A stretch of 5,058 nt of DNA from Verrucomicrobia bacterium UBA1211 (GTDB lineage: Bacteria; Verrucomicrobiota; Kiritimatiellia; RFP12; UBA1067). The stretch spans positions 2,610-7,667 of the forward strand of contig DBXN01000145.1 in NCBI GenBank assembly GCA_002309585.1, given 5' to 3'. Numbering within the stretch: position 1 is the first letter of the stretch; each line of letters opens with the position of its first letter. This document shows, piece after piece, positions 1 through 5,058 of the stretch. The notes beneath the pieces were generated by a model, which saw only the letters and a program-made list of their open reading frames with translations, was not told the origin of the DNA and searched no databases. The position numbers and the translations under genes were made by a program.

Positions 1-1443
1 CTCGCCGAGAAGGATGGCAAGATTCTCCTCCAGATTCTCAAGGCCTGCAAGGGCAAGTGCAACATCCTCCTCTATGGCGCGCCCGGTACCGGCAAGACCA
101 GCTTCGCGAAAACCCTCGCCCGCGAGGCGGGGTATACCGCCTATGAGATCAAGCAGGGCTGCGACAACGGAAAGAACATGAAGGCCGAATCCCGCATGAT
201 GGGTATCCGGCTCTGCAACGAGCAGGAGGAGTCGCCGGACACGCTGGTGGTCGTCGATGAGGCGGACGAGCTGCTGCGCAGTTCGTTCAACCCGCTGTCG
301 GGGGAGGGCGGGTGCGGTTTCACGGAAAAGGGGGTGATGAACACCCTTCTGGACGAGATGCGGATGCCGGCGCTCTGGATCGCGAACGTTTCCGCAGGGG
401 AGATGGACGAGAGCGTCCGCCGCCGGTTCGACTACTCGATCTGTTTCGAGCGGATGAACATGGTCCAGCGCGTCAACATTTGGCGGAATCTGGTTGACCG
501 GTACGATTTAAGTGACCGGATCTCCGATCCGATGATCCGGACGTTCGCCAGGAAGTATGCGACGAGCGCCGGCGGTATCGCGATCGTCCTGAACAATGTG
601 AAACGTCTGAATCCCGAGGCGGACAAGGTGAATGAACTGGTCGAATCGCTCATGGCGCCCCATTGCCGGCTGATGCGGATCGGGCGGCAGAAGACGGCGC
701 CGCTGGCGAAGGACTATTCGCTTGAGGGTCTGAATATCAAGGGGAAGATCCCGCTCGGCCAGATGGTGACGGCCATCCGCAACTATCTTGACCGGGATTT
801 CGCCGCGTCGGACGCGGATTACCCGCGGATGAACCTGCTGCTTTCCGGTCCTCCCGGGACGGGTAAGACGGAGTTTGTGAAGTATCTGGGTTCGGAACTG
901 GACCGGCGCGTGGAGGTGGCGCGGGGGAGTGACATTCTCTCGAAATATGTCGGCGACAACGAGAAGAACATCGCCGGCCTCTTTAGCCGGGCGGGAGAGG
1001 ACGGCGCGATTCTCTTTCTGGATGAGGTGGACGGTTTGATCTTCGACCGCACGAACGCCGCCGTGAATTGGGAGGTCTCGATGGTGAACGAGTTTCTGCA
1101 GCAGATGGAGAATTTCAACGGGGTGCTGGTCGCCGCGACGAACTTCTCCGAGCATCTCGACTCGGCGATCATGCGCCGCTTCACCTTCAAGCTGGCTTTC
1201 GACTATCTCACGCAGGCGGGCCGGACGTTCTTTTTCGAACGGACCTTCAAGACCGTCCTCACGGCGCAAGAGGCGGATGCGCTCAAGGCACTGAACAATC
1301 TGACGCCCGGGGACTTCCGCACGGTGCGGCAGAGCCTGTTCTACCTGAACGGGTCCGTTTCCAACATGGACCGCATCGAGGCGCTTAAGGCGGAGTGCGG
1401 GCACAAGAAGGAGGGCCCGAAATCCGGGTTCATCGGATTTTGA
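1..1443 (+). CDS. Tandem-AAA ATPase of unknown function (5' partial)
   Basis: The frame is open from the first base, so the true start lies upstream; 480 residues are visible and the internal ATG at 178 falls after the first Walker A. Module 1 has Walker A GAPGTGKT (residues 26-33), Walker B VVVDEADE (83-90), a sensor-1-like IANVS and arginines in VRRRFDY. Module 2 has Walker A GPPGTGKT (283-290), pore loop KYVG (315-318), Walker B ILFLDEVD (337-344), sensor-1 ATN (N381) and arginines R392-R393. The protein ends in a short aromatic tail, GFIGF. Both sites look able to bind and hydrolyse ATP. The second module resembles the Vps4/katanin/Cdc48 class, which threads protein substrates through a hexamer pore. 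From memory, the whole layout matches a widespread bacterial tandem-AAA family with a variable N-terminal region and no established function. A remodelling or unfoldase role is inference. No signal peptide or membrane segment is seen in the visible part. It converges on the isomerase gene. Confidence 0.93.
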   Translation, partial: LAEKDGKILLQILKACKGKCNILLYGAPGTGKTSFAKTLAREAGYTAYEIKQGCDNGKNMKAESRMMGIRLCNEQEESPDTLVVVDEADELLRSSFNPLSGEGGCGFTEKGVMNTLLDEMRMPALWIANVSAGEMDESVRRRFDYSICFERMNMVQRVNIWRNLVDRYDLSDRISDPMIRTFARKYATSAGGIAIVLNNVKRLNPEADKVNELVESLMAPHCRLMRIGRQKTAPLAKDYSLEGLNIKGKIPLGQMVTAIRNYLDRDFAASDADYPRMNLLLSGPPGTGKTEFVKYLGSELDRRVEVARGSDILSKYVGDNEKNIAGLFSRAGEDGAILFLDEVDGLIFDRTNAAVNWEVSMVNEFLQQMENFNGVLVAATNFSEHLDSAIMRRFTFKLAFDYLTQAGRTFFFERTFKTVLTAQEADALKALNNLTPGDFRTVRQSLFYLNGSVSNMDRIEALKAECGHKKEGPKSGFIGF

Positions 1444-1502
1444 GGCATTGGGATGCCCATTATGTCCTGTGCCCTCAACGGCTCCGAGTGAAAAACCAAA
1501 CA

Positions 1503-1617
1503 GGGAATAGGGATTAAACAAACGGATTTGTTCGCCGTTAACACGGCTCACGGTTTCAGAATCGTGAACGCCGTTAGGCGTGAACAAATCCGTTTGTTCG
1601 TCATTTTGCTATTTCCC
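1503..1617. repeat. Long imperfect inverted repeat between convergent genes; possible bidirectional terminator
   Basis: The arms aacaaacggatttgttc (1517-1533) and gaacaaatccgtttgtt (1582-1598) are exact 17-bp reverse complements. Inside them, 1534-1536 pairs with 1577-1579, 1543-1547 with 1570-1574, and 1548-1552 with 1563-1567, leaving a 10-nt loop at 1553-1562. Outside, gggaatag (1503-1510) pairs with ctatttccc (1609-1617) with one bulged base, reaching the stop codon of the isomerase gene. Position between two converging genes suits a shared terminator. Short T-runs follow on each side: tcatttt on the plus strand, and ggttttt on the minus strand further out near 1488. The stem is long and not especially GC-rich, so a dispersed palindromic repeat is an equal alternative. 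The inverted repeat is seen directly; its function is inference. Confidence 0.7.
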
Positions 1618-2550
1618 TTCTCCCCATGCCTTCCGGACGAGGTGAAGGCCTTTGCGGAGGGCTTCGGCGCGGACGGCGGGGGCGGGTTCGAAAACCTTGA
1701 TGATCTCGTCCGAGGCGTAGAAGGCGAATTTCGGGAAGGGGATGTAGCCGTCGCCGGGAGGGAGGTGGTCAACCATCAGCGGGGCGGCGTCGTGGATGTG
1801 GATGCCGCCGGTGATGGGCAGAAGGTGTTTGGCGACCTCCGCGTGATCTCCCATCCAGCGCATCTGGGAGCGGACTTGGCCGTGACCCATGTCGTGCCAA
1901 TAGCGCAGCGGGGAGCCCTTGAAGCGGTCACAGAGCCGCTGGATTTCCTCTTCGTCGGGGAAACCCTCGATGGAGGGCAGGTTCTCCAGGCAGAGTTTCA
2001 GGTTCGCCTTCTCGAAGGTCGGGAGGATCTTTTCCAGCGAGGCGCAGAAACCCTCAAAGAGAGCGGCGGCGCGCTTGGTCCGCCGCTTTTTCGCACGGGC
2101 CAGCATCCGCTGGTATTTGGGCGCCTGGGTGCTACCCTCCCGTTCCGCGACGGCTTCGAGGCGGCCGGAGTTCAGAGAGCCCCAGAACGAATCCAGAAAA
2201 ACCCGCCCTGCATGGAGCACCACCGCGCGCGCACCCATCGATTCCGCGAAGTCGCGGGTTTTGCCCAAAAGAATGGCGGCAAGCACCCGTTCGTCTTCGT
2301 CGGGGGAGGCGAGGAGGTGGAGTTCGGGGTAACCGTGCGGCGCGCCGATCGGGACGGGACTGTAGGCGTGGACGCTGTTGACGATGATCTTCCCTTCCGC
2401 CATCCGGCGCTTGATCCCTTTGACATGCTCGTCGGTCGTGTTGTAGCCGAGTTCAAGCGCGTCGAATCCAAGGGCAAGCGCCTCGTCCACAAGGGCTTCG
2501 CCGGATTCCCGCCGTTTCGCGTTCCAATTGGATGAGAGGGCGATGATCAT
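1609..2550 (-). CDS. Sugar-phosphate isomerase/epimerase-like TIM-barrel protein
   Basis: This 313-residue protein of the xylose-isomerase-like TIM-barrel (AP endonuclease 2) superfamily is of typical length. Strand-end residues likely to bind a divalent metal are E189 (LCLEN), D220 and H223 (HDMGH), H253 and D254 (IHIHD) and E288 (FEP). E33 (ALELG) and H113 (VLHAG) are further barrel-mouth candidates. Family members isomerise or epimerise sugars, act on inositol derivatives, or cleave at abasic DNA sites; the substrate cannot be read from the sequence. A very basic stretch at residues 151-160, after a charged segment from about 125, is unusual for the family. No signal peptide is seen, so it is probably cytoplasmic. 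The ATG follows the folE stop by 3 nt and has no clear Shine-Dalgarno, so translation is probably coupled to folE. An in-frame stop directly upstream rules out a longer protein. Its own stop lies in the outer arm of the palindrome. Confidence 0.88.
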   Translation of the reverse strand: MIIALSSNWNAKRRESGEALVDEALALGFDALELGYNTTDEHVKGIKRRMAEGKIIVNSVHAYSPVPIGAPHGYPELHLLASPDEDERVLAAILLGKTRDFAESMGARAVVLHAGRVFLDSFWGSLNSGRLEAVAEREGSTQAPKYQRMLARAKKRRTKRAAALFEGFCASLEKILPTFEKANLKLCLENLPSIEGFPDEEEIQRLCDRFKGSPLRYWHDMGHGQVRSQMRWMGDHAEVAKHLLPITGGIHIHDAAPLMVDHLPPGDGYIPFPKFAFYASDEIIKVFEPAPAVRAEALRKGLHLVRKAWGEGK

Positions 2551-2553
2551 AGG

Positions 2554-3135
2554 TTATCGGTGGTTGTTCAGCAGCGACATAAACTCCTGCCGCACGGAGG
2601 GATCGTCACGGAACGACCCAAGGACGGCAGAGGTGGTCATGACGGAATTCTGTTTCTCGACCCCACGCATCATCATGCAGAGGTGGCGGCACTCCATCAC
2701 CACGCCGACCCCCTCTGCGGAGGCCTCGTCGAGAATCGCCTGCGCGACCTGTTCGGTCAGCCGCTCCTGGATCTGGAGGCGGCGGGCGAAGCAATCCACA
2801 ATCCGGGCGATCTTGCTGACCCCCAGCACTTTCCCCTGAGCGATGTATCCAACGTGGCACTTTCCGAAGAAGGGCAACATGTGGTGTTCGCACATGCTGT
2901 ACAGCTCGATGTCGCGAAGGATGATCATGTGGTTGGCGGCGGTGGTGAAGACCGCGTTGTTCAGTACCCGTTTGGGGGTCAGGCCATAACCGGATGTTAG
3001 GAACGCCAACGCTTTCGCCACCCGTTGCGGTGTCTTGACCAGACCTTCGCGATCGGGGTCCTCGCCCAGTTCAGTCAGCAGATCCCGGACTAGGGCCGCC
3101 ACACGCGCTTCATTGACACGTTTCTCGTTTCTCAT
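2554..3135 (-). CDS. folE: GTP cyclohydrolase I
   Basis: GTP cyclohydrolase I converts GTP to 7,8-dihydroneopterin triphosphate and formate, the entry step to folate and to other pterins or queuosine-type deazapurines. The 193-residue length is normal for the single-domain bacterial enzyme. The zinc and catalytic residues are present: C82 and H85 in MCEHHMLPF, and C153 in HLCMMMRG, matching C110, H113 and C181 of the E. coli enzyme; H151 also fits its active-site histidine. Other family signatures are DPDREGLVKTPQRVAKA near residue 27, GKVLGVSKIAR (101-111), QERLTEQVA (123-131) and the late TTSAVLGSF segment. The active-site set is complete, so the enzyme should work in the cytoplasm as a homodecamer, as in the family. 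The start follows the upstream GNAT stop by 3 nt (TAG CCC ATG); the in-frame TAG excludes a longer N-terminus. No strong ribosome binding site is visible. Confidence 0.97.
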   Translation of the reverse strand: MRNEKRVNEARVAALVRDLLTELGEDPDREGLVKTPQRVAKALAFLTSGYGLTPKRVLNNAVFTTAANHMIILRDIELYSMCEHHMLPFFGKCHVGYIAQGKVLGVSKIARIVDCFARRLQIQERLTEQVAQAILDEASAEGVGVVMECRHLCMMMRGVEKQNSVMTTSAVLGSFRDDPSVRQEFMSLLNNHR

Positions 3136-3138
3136 GGG

Positions 3139-3636
3139 CTACTCGATGTTTCGCAGGTTGAGGGACATCGCGATTTCAGGGCAGGTGAAGGGGTTCGCGT
3201 GTTTGGTGCAGTTGATGCAGCCCATGTAGAGCTTGTGCATGACCTGTGTCTTGGGAATCTCCCGGAACCCCAGCGACGCGAAGAAGTCCGGCGCGTAGGT
3301 CAGGACGATCGCATGAGGCGGGTTGAACGGCATGACTTTCGCCAGCACGCTCTGGATGAGACGCGAGCCGATCCCCTGCCGGCGGTAGTCCCGATCGACC
3401 GCGACGGATTGGACCTCGACGGAAGCGCGTTCCGGAAATCCGATTTCGGGAAGGATCTGGAACGATGCGCAACCGATCAGCGTCCCGTCCGAATCCGCGA
3501 CGACGAATCGGTCGATGTTCTGGATGATATCTCCCAGCGGCCGGGCGATGAGGTCGTCACGGTGATTCCGGATCAGATTGAAAATCCCGACGGCATCCTT
3601 CAGGACGGCGGGACGGACAACAGGACGTTCAGTCAT
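3139..3636 (-). CDS. GNAT-family N-acetyltransferase, short ArgA-like
   Basis: This 165-residue single-domain GNAT protein should transfer an acetyl group from acetyl-CoA to an amine. The acetyl-CoA pyrophosphate loop is RRQGIG (residues 85-90, fitting R/Q-x-x-G-x-G/A), directly after the strand VEVQSVAVDRDY. An earlier strand, RFVVADSDGTLIGCASF (43-59), completes the core. The segment IRNHRDDLIARPLGDI (22-37) and the C-terminal pattern C140-x2-C143-x8-C152-PEIAM resemble short single-domain N-acetylglutamate synthases and related ArgA-type transferases, which act in arginine synthesis. That substrate assignment is inference from memory, and no arginine genes are visible here. The ATG at 3636 is the only canonical start: the 23 codons back to the ppdK stop are open but hold no ATG, GTG or TTG. 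No Shine-Dalgarno sits just upstream. It lies between ppdK and folE, 3 nt before folE. Confidence 0.88.
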   Translation of the reverse strand: MTERPVVRPAVLKDAVGIFNLIRNHRDDLIARPLGDIIQNIDRFVVADSDGTLIGCASFQILPEIGFPERASVEVQSVAVDRDYRRQGIGSRLIQSVLAKVMPFNPPHAIVLTYAPDFFASLGFREIPKTQVMHKLYMGCINCTKHANPFTCPEIAMSLNLRNIE

Positions 3637-3644
3637 CGTTTGAA

Positions 3645-3690
3645 GACGGCCGGCAGCCGTCCGGACCGACGCCGGACGGCCCTCGGCCGT
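3645..3690 (-). promoter_or_regulatory. Three overlapping GC-rich hairpins in the ppdK-GNAT gap
   Basis: On the minus-strand transcript three stems follow one another. The first is ACGGCC-GAG-GGCCGT (3676-3690), the second is an 8-bp stem CCGTCCGG/CCGGACGG with a 7-nt loop (3657-3679), and the third is GACGGC-TGCCG-GCCGTC (3645-3661). The second shares bases with both neighbours, so it excludes them, while the first and third can coexist. This could be a processing or partial termination structure after ppdK, or a switch affecting GNAT translation. No U-tract follows the last stem (TTCAAACG), which argues against a standard intrinsic terminator. The stems are seen directly; regulation is inference. 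Confidence 0.5.
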
Positions 3691-3705
3691 ATCTCCTATC
3701 GGGGT

Positions 3706-5058
3706 TTACGGGTGCGGCAACGACAGCGCCGCCTGCGCGGCGGCCAGACGCGCGATCGGCACACGGTAGGGGGAACAGCTCACATAGGAGAATCCCTCGT
3801 CGTGGCAGAACGCGATGGTCTTGGGATCGCCGCCATGCTCACCGCAGACGCCGATCTTCAGGTGCGGTTTCACGCCCCGGCCATACTGGATCGCGAGATG
3901 GATCATCCGTCCGACGCCCTCGGTGTCCAGCACCTGGAACGGGTCGTAGTCGTAGAAGCCGGTCGCGACGTAGTCGCCAAGGAATTTGCCCGCGTCATCC
4001 CGCGAGAACGCACAGGTCATCTGCGTCAGGTCGTTGGTGCCGAAGGAGAAGAAATCGGCCTCCTTGGCAATCTGGTCGGCGGTGATCGCCGCACGCGGCA
4101 CCTCGATCATCGTGCCGATCTTGATGTTGAGGGTGATCTTCTTCTCTTTCTCGACCGTCGCCTTCACCTGGTTGATCAGCGCCTTCTGGGAGATCAGCTC
4201 CTTGACGTTGCCGACGAGCGGGACCATGATCTCGGGCTGCGAGCCTTTCACGAGGGTGGCCGCTTCGCAGATCGCCCGGACCTGCATCTTGGTCACCTCC
4301 GGATAGCTGATGCCCAACCGGCAGCCGCGGTGTCCCAGCATCGGGTTGGCCTCGTGAAGCTCCTCGACGACCGCCTGGATGGTCTTGACATCCGTGCCCA
4401 TCGTCGCGGCCATCGCGGCCTGCTCGGCGGGTTTCTGCGGCAGGAACTCGTGCAGGGGCGGATCCAGGAGACGGATCGTGCAGGGCCGGCCTTTTAGCGC
4501 CTTGAACATCTCCACGAAATCTTTCCGCTGGAGCGGGAGCAACTCCTTCAGCGCCTGGTTGAACTGCTTCAGCGGCGCGACCAGCTCCTTCTCCAGTTTC
4601 TTCGCTTCGGCGGGATCCGCCGCGTTCGCGATCTGGGCCCGCAACCGTTTGACCGTCTCCGCGACGAGGATCATCCGGCGGAAGCTGACGATCCGCTCAC
4701 CCTGGAAGAACATGTGCTCTGTCCGGCAGAGGCCGATTCCCTCGGCGCCGAACGCGACCGCCTTGATCGTGTCGCGCGGGGTGTCTGCGTTCGTGCGGAT
4801 ACCCAGCTTGCGGTACTTGTCCGCGAGCTTCATGATCATTGCGAACGGGCCGGCGAGTTTCGGATCCTCGGTCGCGATCCTGCCGGAGTAGACAATTCCG
4901 GTCGAACCGTTCAGCGAAATCCAATCGCCTTCCTTCATTTTGGTGTCGCCGCAGACCATCGTCTTTGTTTCCAGGTCGATGTGGAGTTCGCCGCAGCCGG
5001 AGATACAGCACTTGCCCATGCCGCGCGCGACAACCGCCGCGTGGGAGGTCATGCCGCC
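3706..5058 (-). CDS. ppdK: Pyruvate, phosphate dikinase (N-terminal half missing)
   Basis: The last 450 residues are visible and the frame stays open to the window edge. The ATG at 5052 is internal: it lies within the phosphohistidine motif GGMTSHAAVV. PPDK interconverts pyruvate, ATP and phosphate with PEP, AMP and pyrophosphate through this histidine (residue 6 of the fragment). The C-terminal PEP/pyruvate barrel is complete: GIGLCRTEHMF (R112), TIRLLDPPLHEFLP (R196), MLGHRGCRLGI, MIEVPRAA (E319), FGTNDLTQM (N342, D343) and GVCGEHGGDP (C405, the proton-transfer cysteine of the family). The wording of GxCRTEHMF and RLLDPPLHEFLP favours PPDK over PEP synthase or the PTS enzyme I. The nucleotide-binding domain lies outside the window. 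Compared with the roughly 425 residues expected from this point in the Clostridium symbiosum enzyme, there is an apparent charged helical insertion near residues 136-172. Stop TAA is 69 nt before the GNAT gene and in the same frame. Confidence 0.97.
   Translation of the reverse strand, partial: GGMTSHAAVVARGMGKCCISGCGELHIDLETKTMVCGDTKMKEGDWISLNGSTGIVYSGRIATEDPKLAGPFAMIMKLADKYRKLGIRTNADTPRDTIKAVAFGAEGIGLCRTEHMFFQGERIVSFRRMILVAETVKRLRAQIANAADPAEAKKLEKELVAPLKQFNQALKELLPLQRKDFVEMFKALKGRPCTIRLLDPPLHEFLPQKPAEQAAMAATMGTDVKTIQAVVEELHEANPMLGHRGCRLGISYPEVTKMQVRAICEAATLVKGSQPEIMVPLVGNVKELISQKALINQVKATVEKEKKITLNIKIGTMIEVPRAAITADQIAKEADFFSFGTNDLTQMTCAFSRDDAGKFLGDYVATGFYDYDPFQVLDTEGVGRMIHLAIQYGRGVKPHLKIGVCGEHGGDPKTIAFCHDEGFSYVSCSPYRVPIARLAAAQAALSLPHP

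Noticed and set aside
178..1443. Start of the ATPase at the ATG at 178
   Set aside because: The frame continues to base 1 and includes an intact Walker A upstream, so this ATG is internal.
1444..1457. Small hairpin ggcat-tggg-atgcc directly after the ATPase stop codon
   Set aside because: The stem is only 5 bp with no T-run behind it, so it is too weak to call as a terminator.
508..1587. A 359-codon minus-strand open frame opposite the AAA ATPase
   Set aside because: It is antisense to an unmistakable AAA gene, and its product is Arg/His-rich with no family features.
1528..2535. A 335-codon plus-strand open frame opposite the isomerase gene
   Set aside because: The minus-strand protein has clear TIM-barrel metal-site motifs; the plus-strand product shows none and its start lies inside the palindrome.
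3199..4497. A 432-codon plus-strand open frame antisense to the GNAT and ppdK genes
   Set aside because: It lies opposite well-identified genes, has no recognisable motif and is rich in R, D, G, L and V as expected for a reverse-strand shadow in GC-rich DNA.
3706..5052. Start of ppdK at the ATG at 5052
   Set aside because: This Met belongs to the conserved GGMTSHA phosphohistidine motif in the middle of the enzyme; the gene continues beyond the window.
1..5058. A novel defence or mobile system
   Set aside because: Apart from the unassigned AAA ATPase there is no nuclease, toxin, transposase, CRISPR array or integration site in the visible sequence; the other genes are metabolic.

Overview
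This GC-rich bacterial window carries five protein-coding genes in a convergent layout, with coding density typical of a chromosome. A tandem-AAA ATPase runs left to right at 1-1443 and is cut at its 5' end. Four genes run right to left from 5058 to 1609: ppdK (cut at its N-terminal half), a GNAT acetyltransferase, folE and a sugar-phosphate isomerase/epimerase-like TIM barrel. The source is unknown. The PPDK, the tandem-AAA ATPase and the near absence of Shine-Dalgarno sequences at the visible starts would suit a GC-rich anaerobe of the PVC group (Kiritimatiellota, Lentisphaerota or Verrucomicrobiota), but this is a low-confidence inference.

The ATPase has two complete AAA modules, each with Walker A, Walker B, sensor-1 Asn and trailing arginines. 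Only the second has a classical aromatic pore loop (KYVG). It matches a bacterial tandem-AAA family that I recognise by pattern and whose function I do not know. The 165-bp gap after it (1444-1608) is dominated by a long imperfect palindrome with 17-bp perfect arms. It ends on the stop codon of the convergent isomerase gene and may be a shared terminator or a genomic repeat element.

The minus-strand genes look like one transcription unit. GNAT, folE and the isomerase are separated by only 3 nt each, with junctions of the form stop-CCN-ATG. All four minus-strand genes lie in the same reading frame. A 69-nt gap separates ppdK from the GNAT gene and holds three GC-rich hairpins, the middle one overlapping both neighbours, so it cannot form together with them.

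The functions are largely housekeeping: interconversion of pyruvate and PEP (ppdK), the first step from GTP to pterins (folE), an acetyltransferase resembling short ArgA-type enzymes, and a metal-dependent TIM barrel of unknown substrate. I see no CRISPR array, tRNA, rRNA, transposase or clear defence system. The most interesting items are the two structured non-coding stretches, the unusual junction geometry, and the uncharacterised ATPase.
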